64,000 nt of DNA. Origin: Ophiobolus disseminans. Its lineage: Eukaryota > Ascomycota > Dothideomycetes > Pleosporales > Phaeosphaeriaceae. Of this stretch, positions 22,640 to 34,140 are shown in pieces. Position 1 is the stretch's first letter; every line of letters starts with the position of its first letter. A model generated the notes under the pieces. That model saw only the letters and a program-made list of their open reading frames with translations, searched no databases and had not been told where the DNA came from. A program made the position numbers and the translations under genes. The DNA is taken from NCBI GenBank assembly GCA_010093685.1, contig MU006236.1:124001-188000 (forward strand), read 5' to 3'.

Positions 22640-25600
22640 TTGTTGTTCATAGATGGCGCAAAACGCAAAACCATGATGCCTCTGTGATCGCATTTTAGCA
22701 AGTCTGCCGCGGCGCAAAAGCAGATGCATTCCAGAGAATGTCTTTTTGGACATTCGAAGGTTTGTAGCGCATTGTAAGCAAGGACGAAGCATGTCGTTCT
22801 CAAAGGACTACTTATAATCCAGCGACGAGGCAGAGAAGTAGCACTCTCATAACGGCGGTGAATTTGACATCTTCGTTCCGGCCATCCATTTGCGGAGCGC
22901 ATCACACCACACCATGCGACGTCGTCATGTGTCTTTTTGTGACATGCTACTCAAAGTGCGCAAACACATGTGCAACTTCTTCCAATTTTTTGAGGTATTA
23001 ACAGCTTCGGTTGCAGATCGCGAAGGAGGCGGGAACATCGAACTTTTGAACGAAGTCTTATATTCTGGCGACGAGGTAGTCGGACAGCACTCATATGGCA
23101 GCGCTGAATAGTATGTTTTGATTTCCAGCGGCTTTACCCGTATATCGTGGAGGATAGGAAGTGTCGTAGTATTGTATAAAGATTTGTATCTTGTGTGTGA
23201 AGCAGACGAACACTCAATCCATCGGGTGACAAGGCTGTGATTTTGCTTCCTGTCAGGGACGTGCACCACGACACACCGTAAGTCATCATCGTTATGTTTT
23301 TGTTACAGGCTACTCAAGGCGGAGAAACACATATACGTCTTTTCCAATTCCTTTTGAATACAAAGTGAGTCAGTTGCAGATTGTGGAAAAGAAGAATCTT
23401 CGTAGTGTTGTGATTAGATTTATACTTGACGGGAAGATAGCTGAATAACGCGCTCATAGCGTATGACAGTAAGAGCTCTTATCGTTGCTGGCAGAGCGCA
23501 CCAAATCCGTAGAACTCTCCACAGGTAGATGTTTGACATGCCAGGATAAGCGGAGAAGCACATGTCCCCTTCAACTTCAACTTTAAGGATATCTTAGCCT
23601 GTGGGCGAAAATGAATCCTCGTAGCGTTGTAACAAAACTCATACTCTGCGAGAAAGCAGTCAGACAAACGAACCACCAACCCATATTGGACAAGTATGTT
23701 CTTCTCCAGACTACTCATAAGGTGCACCACGCAGAAGCCTTGGAGCCATGCAATCGCAAATGCAGTATAGAGAAGCACATAACTTTACTGTATCCATATT
23801 TCTGGACATACAGCGTTGACATACTGGATTGCAGAGGGAAAAAGAACCATGAGAGTTTCGCCAGTAACTCCAGTACATAAGAGGAATAGGCTTTGGAAAA
23901 GAACTCCATTGAAGCAAGGCCAGATGCTTTTCAGGTGAAGTAAATGCTCTGTGGCGGAGCGCGCAAAGATCATAAAATTGCGACCTTTATACAATCGACT
24001 TAGATACGGATGTTTCCAATACACGTCTCTTTGGACATACGGCATTCATGTACTAATTTGCGGTCGAGAACGGGATCATGAAGATGCTGTATCAGCGCTT
24101 TTAATGTTGATGAAGAGGGTTGAACAACATGTGCATTTCGTATCACCAACCACATTTAAGGTGCAGCAAGCATGAGGGGTACACGGCAGCGCACAACTCC
24201 ATCAGGATTTTCCAAGTACCTTTTGAGAACATGGCCAGATCGGAGAAGCATGTATCGCTTCAGCTGGTGGCTTTTGGACATGACATTGGAGAAAAGACCT
24301 TTCGAAGACTGCGAAGAGAGAGGGAAATATTGTGGCGTATTACAGGCCTTTATGTTTAGTCTGGGAGGCAGGAAGGCAACAAGCCCATCCGAGTTCACAA
24401 AGCTTTCTTGAATTGTTGAACTAAGTGACTGCACGAGAGAGCTCACAACTCCATAAAACTGGGTCTCTCACCCGTGGACCTTTTTAGAACACGGCCAAAA
24501 GTCCACGGAGTCATACCACACCTTGTAAATCCACTGCGGAGCCGAAAAGAACCATGAACGAATCGCAACGCACTGTTGGTACTTATAAGGAAGGAAAGCA
24601 GGCGAACACGAACTCCATGGGACAAAGCGACATCGACTTCAGGTAGAGGTCACCCGAGGGCTGGTTGGCAGAGCGAACACCATGGACAGTAACAATAGTC
24701 TTTTGAGCTCGGAAGGCGGACCAAGGTTCCACAGAGCCATATGGTGCAGTCCGCAGGGTTTCGGACTCAGCCGTCGTAAGCATGGATTTGGAGCTGGAGC
24801 AGGAAGAGAACGACGCATGATCACATCGCTAGCCAGTTTGTTCTCGTAGTCCCAAAAGCCATATGATTGTTAGACATCACCTGGGCACCCATGAAGCGCG
24901 ACCACCATGCGCGGTCATCGTCGAATGCTTTTGAAGAGACGAGGAGGCTCGGGACATGCTGGTGATGTCTTGTGTTTTTGGACAAATCCGCAGATGCGTG
25001 GAGTTTGGAGAAAGAAACTAGGATTGAAAAGATATAATTCATACTTCCTCCGCTATTTAAGAGCCGGTCGCGTAGCACACAACACCATATATGCGTTCGA
25101 GTCATCCTGTTGTGGAGACGGGGAGACGCAGGACATTCGATGTTGACACCATCTTTTGGATGAAATTGACAAACTTGCTGGGGTGCAGAAGAAGGGGAAG
25201 CATGGATCAATCGGGAGAGTATTTATACTCCATACTTCCATGGATGAGATTGTGTATCGAACCTCTCAACGAGACGACCATGCGCCAATATCGTCGACCT
25301 TTTTGAGGACGCGGAGGAGCGCTGGACATGTCAACCCTAACAAGGTTTTTGGACAATAATCGTCGGACGTGAAATGTCTCGAGGAAGAGGAAGCATGAGA
25401 AACCGAAGAGAAGATTTTCGTTCCCTCCTAGCTTCAGCCACGCAACAATCCACACATCGGTCAAACATGTAGGCAATTTTTGAGATGACGGGCGGGCGCA
25501 GGACATGATCGTTCTCATCTTTCATTTGCATGGGAAATTAATCAATGTGAGGAATGATACAAGAAGAAGTGCCGAGAGATCGAGACAGAATGTATACTCC

Positions 25601-26200
25601 ATCTGCCTCCTGGCTGTCGTGGCTTCAGTCACGCAGCAATCCAAACATTGGTCAAGTGTGAGCAATCTTTTGAGGAGCCAGTGAGGCGCAGAACATGCTA
25701 TTTCTTCAGAGCCTTTTTGGAGAAGGAGATTGATGGGCGTGTTGGGGTATAGAAAAAGAAGCAGCAACACAATGAAGGTTCGACGGGATTTTATACTCCC
25801 GGCGATCAACCTCATACGTCGTTATAACGGTATTTTTTTCGAAGGGACCAGGAAGCGCAGGACATCCATGGGTTTGAGTAGTGTTTTAGAAGAAGATACG
25901 CAGAAATTTAAGGTGGAATAGAAAAAGCCGAAACACGGTCCGATAATGAGGTGGTTGTATACACCATCTTACCAACTGCCCACGCAGCGCACGAAACGCA
26001 CAACACCATGAGTGTCTGTTCGCTACATCTTTCGAGGAGCCAGAAAGACACAGGACATTCGCTTGCCCTTTTGACATCTTTAGATATCCCAACCGCGAAA
26101 GAGGTTGAAGTCCAGAAAACGACCCACGCATAAGCTAAATGGATGGATGTTTTGAGAGGACGAGGCGCAGCACATTAGAGGGGCCTGGTTTGCTTTTGCG
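22640..26200 (+). repeat. Degenerate tandem array, about 183-bp units
   Basis: A long diverged array. The clearest box, a GAGG...GCGCAGGACATG element, has its ACAT at 24954, 25133, 25326, 25504, 25693, 25862 and 26055: spacings 179, 193, 178, 189, 169 and 193. Each unit also has a TATA-like TATACTCC segment, an ACACCATG element about 48 bp before the ACAT, and a CTTTTTGGA segment after it. A direct example is GCTTCAG(C/T)CACGCA(A/G)CAATCC at 25431 and 25622. Further left (22966, 23329, 23560, 23777, about 24015, 24249) the boxes are weaker and spaced 217-363 bp. No continuous reading frame spans units. GC content is moderate, so it is not a heavily AT-mutated block. Confidence 0.75.
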
Positions 26201-26619
26201 AGAAAACGAGCGCACGATTGAAGTGTAGAGCAATAGGAAAGACGAAGGGCAGGAGGGGATTTATACCCCTCTTCCTCACCAAGCCGCCCATCCAACCACC
26301 CGCGCGCAAGTATTTGTGAAGTCTCATGTCCTTTGTCCAGTATCGTTTTCGACTCCAATCTCGCTACATAACTCCATTCCATTTCAGCTCCGGCGCCAGC
26401 CAGCGCAAAAGTTTCCATGTTGAATCCGAGTTTCGATTTTCAGAATGGCCGCAGATCATAGCCCATGAGCCCAACAATTTTAAGGGGAGGCGGCCTGATC
26501 CAAAATTATACGGATGAAGCCTAACAAATCTCGAATCGAACATGTCGACTTGCTTTGTCCTCTTGAGAAGGCGACAAAACGCCAAAGTCATTTGCTAGTC
26601 AACTGACGATTTCCAAACA

Positions 26620-27250
26620 AACTCCATGTTCCTAAATGTTGTCCTTTTAGCGCCGCGGACTGAAGAGCGGACATGTAATGAACGTAGTCCATTTTCGATG
26701 TACGCAAACTCCCATGATACACCAGTCTCAGCTTTTCGAGAGCGCGCAAAAGGGTCGAGGACATGTAATGAACCTTTCCGTTTTCGATCGACGCAAACTC
26801 CCATGATCCTCTTTGTCTCAGCTTTTCGGAAGCGCTGAGAAGGGTCGACGACATGTCGAGAATGTTACACAAGTTCAGACATCGAGAAGCTTCCATCGTG
26901 TTAGTCGTTGTTATTTTTGACGCCGCTCAAAGGCAGAAAACATAGAACAGTAGTCAGTGGGATATAAGGCGTGCAAAGTTCCATGACGTTCGTCCTCGTT
27001 GTTTTTTTGGCACTACAGAAAAAAGTTAAAAACATATAATGAACACGGTCTGCTCTCGATCCACGCAACCTCCATTCTCATTTTCCTCCTACTTCTCAGC
27101 ACCACGCAAGAAACGCGAGGACATGTAACAGATGTTGTTAGCTTTCGATCCACGCAACCCCCTATACACCTCTTCCCCTCCCTTTTCTCAGCGCCGCAGA
27201 AAAGACGCCAAAACATGTGCAACATGTTGAAGATGTTCGACATACGCGAA
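26620..27250 (+). repeat. Tandem array, seven units of about 90 bp
   Basis: ACAT(G/A) boxes fall at 26671, 26761, 26851, 26940, 27032, 27121 and 27213, spacings 90, 90, 89, 92, 89 and 92. Adjacent units share TTTTCGAT(C/G) ... ACGCAAACTCCCATGAT and CTCAGCTTTTCG ... AGGGTCGAGGACATGTAATG. In both arrays a CCATG lies about 48-50 bp before the ACAT box, so the 90-bp unit corresponds to half of the 183-bp unit to its left. It ends about 440 bp before the MSC2 stop. Confidence 0.85.
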
Positions 27251-27687
27251 CTTGAAGCGCACGAGCGCAACATGGGTCGAGATGTCATCCATTTCGAAGA
27301 AGGGATCGCAAAGAAACCATGGGCCTTGGGTGAGTCTTTTTCGGAAGAGCGCGCAGAGGCAAAGAACATAGGCTGTACCTTGACGGCTTTTGGACGTGGC
27401 GATGGGGTTTTGAGGCTTGATAGAAAGAAGGAAGAAAGGTTTGAGGGGAGGGGAGGGGGTTATATATATACTCCATCGTATGTCTTGACGGTCACGTGCT
27501 CAGCCCAATCCTGGTCTGTGTATTCTTTCGATACCTCATATATTACCCAACAAATGTACATCTAAACCCCAAAACCCTATCGCACCATACCGTATATATG
27601 CAACTCCCTAACCCCATCCCACGTAAGCACACCCTCAACTCCAACTCCAACTCCCATTGCCAAATCATCACCCTACTATACATCTAC
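27251..27687. other. Array edge and MSC2 3' flank
   Basis: No gene. Contains a TATA-like TTATATATATACTCC stretch (27459-27473) resembling the TATACTCC element of the repeat units, then a C-rich 3' flank of the zinc-transporter gene. Confidence 0.35.
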
Positions 27688-30601
27688 CTACCCCGCCTTC
27701 CCACCTCCCCCGCACCAACACCGTCCCTCGCCCTCTTTCTCAACATGCACAACGACTTCCATACCGCGGTCCTTTAGGAACTGGACTGAGCGCTCGCGCA
27801 CATCTTCGAGGTCGGCGGCGTAGGACGCGATGATGTGGATCACGCCGAGGATGCGCTGTTTTGGGGGTGGGTGGGCGTGTGTGTGGTTGTGGGAGTCGTG
27901 GGAGTGTGAATGGGCGTGATCGTGGTCGTGCGAATGAGAATGGTCGTGCGAATGCGAGTGGTCGTGGCTATGTGCGTGATCGTGACCAGCATGATCATGG
28001 TCCGAATAGTCGTGCTTGTGGTCACATCCTCCGTGCGAGTGGTCGTCTTCTTTGGCATGCACCTCCGCATGGGCGGCGCCTTCGTCTTCGAGCCAGAATT
28101 TGGGGACTGCATAGCCGACCACACCTCTCAGTGTGCCAAGCTCGCCTAGCGTATTTCTGATGCCGTACTCGAGGTCGCTTGGTAAGCTCAGCATCAATCG
28201 CGCTCCACTGCTCTTCACGAGCGGAATTGCGGAGAAGAAGATCAGGATCGCGATTATGCATGATGCTATCGGGTCCCAGCCAGACCAGCCGTAGTACTTG
28301 GTGAGGAGGGTTGAGATGATGACTGCGACGGATCCGAGGGCGTCTGCGAGGATGTGTAAGAAGATACCTTGCATGTTCTCGTTGTCGTGAGAGTGGCTGT
28401 GTCCGTGGTCATGCCCCTCATGCCCGTGATCGTGCGAATGTCCATGTCCATGATGAGCGTGTCCAAAGGCGGTGAGGCCGACGATATTGACCAGGAAGCC
28501 GAGGATACTGACAATCAGAAGTTCGTTCAGGCGTTGAAGCTCATGTCCTTCCCAAAGTCGCTCGAAAGCGTCAAAGATGATTTCCACGCTGACCAGCAGG
28601 AGGAACACGCCGTTTGCGAAGCCGGAGAGTGTGTCAATCTTGCCATAGCCATACGGAAAGCGCGCGTTCGGGCGCCATTTGCTCATCACAGCTGCTGCCA
28701 GACCCACGGCGAGTCCAGCGCAATCGAACAGCATGTGGATGCTGTCTGTGAGCAGACCAAGTGAACCACTGACGAAGCCGTAGAAAAACTGGACCATCAT
28801 GAAGGAGAGATTGAGACTGAAATTGTTAGCCGCCGTCAATTCATTACGCCGCACACGAAGACTCACACTCCAAAGTACGCAATCCGCCGGGAGTCCTTCT
28901 CGATCAAGACGCTGTGCACGATAGATCCCGGCGTAGCCCGAGCAATGAGGAAGGCCGAAAGTCGCGAGTGGTTGCCATGAAGGTGGTGGTCAGTGTTGTG
29001 ATCATGGGCATGGCTGTGCCCTTCATGCGAGTGACCATGGCTATGATCGTGCTTCGCGCCAGCCGAACGAGTATCAAACATGACTGCACTGACAAGAGCA
29101 GCGCAGGTAAATGGCGAAGAAAACTGAACAAAAGTTGAAGTTGAGTACTGCTCCCAAAACTGGACAGCCTCAGCGAAAAAGGTACCCAAGAAGAACCCAG
29201 TGAACCTGCGACTCCGCAGTGCTGCTGGGTGTGAAAAACATACAAGCGCCGTCGCTGATGCAACTGAAAGCGTGGTGAAACCTATAGTGTGGTGTGAAAG
29301 AGAGGGAAATGACGAAGAAAATACAGAGTACAGTATTGTGACAACGGCCAGTGAAAGACCTGAGGCGATCGTGAGGAGGGTGTTCTCAAATGAGCTGATG
29401 AGGGGTGATGATGGCTTTGGTAGTGAAGCGCGACCAACGCCCTCTGTCACATACGAAGTCTGGCCTTGACTGCCCATGATGAGCGACCATCCTGCTGTTG
29501 GTAGTGGTGGAGGCACTACCAGGATCGAAGTCAGAAGGGAACCGTAGCCCAGAAGTACGCGATCGATGCCGCCTGAGCTGACATACTCTGCAAATGCTCC
29601 GACCACCAGAGCTAAACATGTTGTTTTGCGCGTTCTCAGCGTGCGCCGTATGTCGTCCCACGGTGTGTGCTTCCCTGGCTTGCGGTCCAGCGCGCCCAGT
29701 CCTGCCGCCACCGCAGTCAGAAGGACCAGCGCCACCTTTGCCCCTCCCACCTGCATCGCCGCGTAGAAAGGCAGCAGTACGCTGAGTATGTTGTAGGCTA
29801 TGCGCTTGGGTGCGGCGCTGATGTTGAATGTGCCGGGCGACTTTTCGGCTTTCCGCCTGTCCAATGGTTGTAAACTCGAACTGATCTTTGCTACAACTCC
29901 AACCACTGTTAGCGTCGCAGAGGAGAGTACGAGCGCGTGTAGGAGCTGGGAATGACTTGTGACATTTGGCGTCTCGATTGCAGGTGCGCTATCCGCTATG
30001 GCGTCCGAGAGGGTCGACGGCAGCTTGTTCGTCCGTCCTAAGGTCGGGTATGCGAGCGAGGCGAAGAGGAAGGGAAGGGGGATGAGGAGCGCGGTAAGGG
30101 CTTCTGGCAGTTCCAGCCATGATCTGTCAGGCGTTAGACATCAATTGCTTGCCAGCCTGACCGCGATTCTTACGATGACTGTGGCAACGGCACCAAGGGC
30201 GCCGTCTCCTGTATGGGCGACACAGGCGAGAAGCCGTACTTTGCAGATGCATTCTTCCGTGGTGGAGACCGTCCCAACTCCGACTCCCCGCGTGGCCGTG
30301 GCTTTGGCCTCCCATTGGCGAATGGCTTCAGGGTCCACGACGAGTCGTTCGAGTTGGAGTGGCTGTGGCCGTGGTTGTGCTCGTGGGTGTGCGCATTGTA
30401 CTCGGCATATGGCGGCCGCACTGCGCCGTGCAATTGCCCGTTCCCGCTCATGTCGCTTCGTTGGTGGCGGTGGCCGTTCTCTCTCATGGGCGACGAAGTG
30501 CTGGCCGTGCCGTTCGAGTATGTCGAGTACTGCGATTGCGACCGCTCATGGCTGTGGGGGTGCGAGGTGGGAGCAATGGGCAGCGCATACGTAGACGCCA
30601 T
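27688..30601 (-). CDS. MSC2: MSC2-type zinc transporter (cation diffusion facilitator)
   Basis: Three exons, 30601-30174, 30123-28867 and 28816-27688, with two 50-nt introns (GTAAGA...CTGACAG and GTGAGT...TTTCAG); 937 residues. The N-terminus is long, cytosolic-looking and His/Ser-rich. Many hydrophobic helices follow (about residues 145-560), an architecture shared by yeast Msc2 and animal ZnT5. The last third is a cation-efflux domain: DSIHMLFD in helix 2 and HILADALGSV in helix 5 supply the HxxxD pairs that bind zinc. Two His-rich loops flank helix 5: GHAHHGHGHSHDHG and a longer SHDH-repeat stretch near the C-terminus. The family moves zinc into the endoplasmic reticulum/secretory pathway, usually as a heteromer with Zrg17. 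It shares its promoter region with ALG1. Confidence 0.93.
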
Positions 30602-30984
30602 CGCTATCTGCTAGCACGCCGGTGGTAGCCCGCCCGTTGGGTCGTGATGCGGTGCAAACAAAGTAATGGGCTGTCCAGCGCCCGATGCGATGGAAGGATG
30701 TGGGTGGTCGTGATGGTGACGGTGAATGTCGCAGACAACGGGCGTGTTTGGCGGGGCGTCAGTGCATGCGCTTGAGGCTACGCGGCTTTCTTGGACTGTT
30801 TCCCTCGATAACGCCCTCTTTCATATGATTCAGGGGTCCCAGATTGGTAGCCTTGACCGCCTTCCCCTTTCGGTCCTACCCCGGTCGCCGATCTCCGCCC
30901 CTGCGGCTAAACCTTCTTGTGACGCATGCGCCACGACAACGTGATCGCGAACTTCACCTCCTCAACTCTGGCCCCTTCCACAGC
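30602..30984. promoter_or_regulatory. Divergent promoter MSC2 / ALG1
   Basis: 383 bp between the MSC2 start (minus) and the ALG1 start (plus); both promoters must lie here. No specific binding site was recognised. Confidence 0.55.
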
Positions 30985-32506
30985 ATGGGCCTCGAACATG
31001 TCTTCACAGACAAGTTCAACAATGTCTTCTCCCTCGTCCTGACTGGCTTCGTCATTGTCTCGACCCTCTTCTCTGTATTGCTGGTGACGCTGCCAAAACA
31101 ATACAACCCCTACGATGACAAGGCGGTCAAGTTCGTCGACGAGCAGGGGAATGAGCTCGAGGTGAAGACAAAAGACGGAAAGACTCCGCTGAGATGGAAG
31201 CAGGGACGGACGGTGCAGATTGTTGTCTTGGGCGACATTGGACGATCACCCCGCATGCAGTACCATGCCCTCAGCATCGCGAAACATGATGGCAGAGTGT
31301 TTCTGATCGGGTATCAAGGTATGCATCATAGGCCTGCAAACCCACCTCTACTAACTTCTTGCAGAGTCAGAGATACACCCAGACATTGTCTCGAACCCAT
31401 TGATTGAGATCGTTCCATTAGGCGCTGCACCCGAGTTCCTTCGCTCTAGTAGCAAGTTGCTCTTTCCCATCTTGGCACCACTGAAAGCTCTCTGGCAAGC
31501 ACTATCACTCTACAGAGCCCTGGGCTACGGAAGTGCTCCCGCCCGATGGATGCTTGTTCAGAACCCACCATCAATACCAACGCTCGCCATAGCCGGATTG
31601 ATCTGCTTCCTTCGAAACACTGAGCTAGTCATCGACTGGCACAACTTTGGCTACTCTATCCTGGCGCTCAAGCTGGGCGCTTCACATCCTCTTGTCAAGA
31701 TCTCAGCATTGTACGAAAAAGTATTTGCAAGAGCTGCGACACATCACATCACCGTCACAGACGCCATGGCGCGTGTTCTTAAAGATGACTACGGCGTCAC
31801 AGCACAAGCTCTACACGACCGACCCGCATCCATCTTCAAGCCCTTCAACCCCAAACAGCGCTCCAAATTCCTATCCCAACTCCCCGAAACAGCCCAATAC
31901 GCCCCAGACCTCTCCCCCTCCTCAAAAATACCCTGGAAGCTCATCGTAAGCTCAACTTCCTGGACCGCAGACGAAGACTTCTCCCTCCTCCTCTCCGCCC
32001 TCAGCACATACTCCGCTGCCGCTACATCGAACCCCTCACTCCCGAAGATCCTGGCTATCATAACCGGCAAGGGACCCCAGAAAGCACACTACCTCGCACA
32101 AATCCGGCAGCTCAATCAGGAGAAAAAGCTCTCGAATGTAGTCATCCTGACCGCATGGCTCACCCCAGAATCTTACGCCGCGCTCCTCGCGTCCGCTGAC
32201 CTAGGCATCTCGCTCCACACCTCCTCGTCAGGCGTCGACCTCCCCATGAAAGTTGTCGACATGTTTGGCGCTGGCTTGCCAGTCGTTGGATGGGGTGCGT
32301 TCGAGGCGTGGCCCGAGCTTGTGAAAGAGGATGTTAATGGGAAGGGTTTTTCTAGTGCGGGGCAACTCGCCGAGCAGCTGGTAAGTTTGTTTGGCGCAGA
32401 CGGCGATTTACTTGAGAGGTTGAAAGATGGTGCACTTAAGGAGAGTGGGAATAGGTGGGATGATGAGTGGGATGGTATTGGTGGGGAATTATTTAAATTA
32501 TTGTAG
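30985..32506 (+). CDS. ALG1: Chitobiosyldiphosphodolichol beta-mannosyltransferase
   Basis: Two exons, 30985-31318 and 31365-32506, around a 46-nt intron (GTATGC, branch CTAAC, TTGCAG) joining GYQ|ESEIHPD; 491 residues, normal for the family. The ATG at 30985 (ACAGCATGG) puts a membrane anchor at residues 14-36. GT33/GT-B signatures: GDIGRSPRMQYHA (83-95), IDWHNFGYSI, HITVTDAMA, and in the C-terminal lobe ITGKGPQK, LGISLHTSSSGVDLPMKVVDMFG and a conserved Glu in the following loop. The enzyme adds the first mannose from GDP-Man to GlcNAc2-PP-dolichol on the cytosolic face of the endoplasmic reticulum, an essential step of N-glycan assembly. Its stop lies 26 bp from the stop of the convergent next gene. 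Confidence 0.95.
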
Positions 32507-32532
32507 GAATTGGTAGTGGTTTGGTGAGATGC

Positions 32533-34140
32533 TTATGCGTCGTCTTTCTTCTGTTTCTTCGCACTCTCATTTCCATCTCCCTCATCCCCATCCCCATCCT
32601 CCTCCGCCTTCACTTCTCCACCCCCATCTCCACCCCCCGGCCCCCGTCCAATCCACTCGGCCCTAACATCCAGCATCTCCCCATCCGACGCCGTAACCGT
32701 CCTCACACACCCATGCCTAGTACGCCTAAACGTCGTCGTCGTATAATCCCCGCCCCCAGACCTGGAAATGATACGCGTAATCTCCGGAGGCGGAGATGGT
32801 GTTTGCTCAAGATTGTCAAAGTCGGGGTTTCGAGGGTGGGGGTGGTTTGGGGTTGGGGTTGAAAGGCGTGGTGGAGGGGAGGCATGTGGGGTATTTGAGC
32901 GCATCCTTTTCTCCCGGCGCTCACTCGCCGCAGATGAGATGGGCACGTCTGCGCCCAAATCCCGCTGCGCCGCACTCGCTTCCACACACTCAGATCTGGC
33001 TCTACATCGTTTCGATCTCGCTTCACGCCATGCTTTCTCGTTTTCCTCTCGCTTCCTTTTCTCGTGTACTCCCCTGCGCGCAACCGCGCCACAATCCATG
33101 GACACGTCACGTGTATCCTCATATCGGGTCCTCCGGTTCATCGCTTCCAAGCCTGCCGTTAATCGTTGGAAATAGGCAACTTCAGATGGCACCCGGACGT
33201 CCGCTCCCGACTCCCTCTGCGCCTCTGGAGATTCCGCACCATGCGATGCCGCATGTCCAGTTCGTTTCGATTCTACTTCGCGCAGCGATTTGGTGTCGTG
33301 GTCTTGCGTAGCTGCTTCGCGCTTCTTTTCCATATCATCCAGCAGCGCTGCCCGGGCGCGCACATCGTTCATAGTTGGGAGGGATGTCCTTCGACCTCTT
33401 CTTGCGCGATTTAAGCTCCGAGCTGCTCGGGCGCGGATTTCGTTCATTGTTGGGAGGGATGTCCTTCGGTCTCTACTTGCGCGAGCTTCGTTCCGAGCTG
33501 CCAGCAGCGCGGCCCGGGCGCGGGTTTCGTTCATTGTTGGGAGATCTACTCTTTCGCGTGGGGTCAGGGACGGTGCGGGAGTATGCAGGACCGGAAACGG
33601 AGGGGATAGTAGGAACTGATAATGCTCGAGGGGAGGTGATGGTAATAGCTGGACATCCTGGCTGGAAGCTGGTGTAGGAGGGCCTTGACGGAGCTCGTTG
33701 GGTTCCATCGATTCATGCTCAGTATCGCGTGCTGGAAATACTGGACTAAGAGGCGAAGACGGGTACTGCATGTCCGCTCGATATTTTGGCCTGGGTGAGT
33801 CTCCACGAGGACGCCTATCCATCGCCTCACGAGGTCGTCTATCCCTCTCCATCGCTTCACCACGCCGCCTATCCCTCTCCATCGCTTCACGTCTCTCCAA
33901 CGCCAGAAGCTCATCCGCAGGACTGAAGAGCCTCATCCTCTCCGGCCGCCCCGTCTCCTCTTCCAGCTCAATTCTCACATACTGCCACATGACAGCAGGC
34001 GCAGTAGGGTCCGACGGGACTCGACCCGCGTCGCTACGCGCATTGATGATAGCGCGGAGTCGGCCTTGTCGCTCAGCGCGGAGTTGGGCTTGTCGGCGCG
34101 GCGAGGGAGGGGTGTCTGGGCTGGGCGAGCGGAGGGGCAT
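32533..34140 (-). CDS. Disordered, Arg-rich protein with LPTMNE repeats, unknown function
   Basis: A single exon from ATG 34140 (MPLRSPSPDTPPSPRR), 535 residues. An open frame extends upstream but without an ATG. Almost wholly low-complexity and charged. Visible parts: an N-terminal segment with AIINARSD and MWQYVRIELEEETG, a repeat of (A/R)-MERDRR (about residues 80-105), three copies of a 14-residue LPTMN(E/D)xRARAA motif (about 200-260), basic KRKREEN and KKQKKDD segments that could be nuclear-localisation signals, and a short compact C-terminal piece (GGDYTTTTFRRTRHGCVRTV). I recognise no catalytic domain. Probably nuclear, but this rests only on composition. It converges on ALG1 with 26 bp between the stop codons. 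Confidence 0.6.
   Translation of the reverse strand: MPLRSPSPDTPPSPRRQAQLRAERQGRLRAIINARSDAGRVPSDPTAPAVMWQYVRIELEEETGRPERMRLFSPADELLALERREAMERDRRRGEAMERDRRPREAMDRRPRGDSPRPKYRADMQYPSSPLSPVFPARDTEHESMEPNELRQGPPTPASSQDVQLLPSPPLEHYQFLLSPPFPVLHTPAPSLTPRERVDLPTMNETRARAALLAARNEARASRDRRTSLPTMNEIRARAARSLNRARRGRRTSLPTMNDVRARAALLDDMEKKREAATQDHDTKSLREVESKRTGHAASHGAESPEAQRESGADVRVPSEVAYFQRLTAGLEAMNRRTRYEDTRDVSMDCGAVARRGVHEKRKREENEKAWREARSKRCRARSECVEASAAQRDLGADVPISSAASERREKRMRSNTPHASPPPRLSTPTPNHPHPRNPDFDNLEQTPSPPPEITRIISRSGGGDYTTTTFRRTRHGCVRTVTASDGEMLDVRAEWIGRGPGGGDGGGEVKAEEDGDGDEGDGNESAKKQKKDDA

Noticed and set aside
24940..27250. Tandem repeats considered as a CRISPR array
   Set aside because: Eukaryotic context, units diverged throughout with no constant repeat/variable spacer pattern, and no cas genes.
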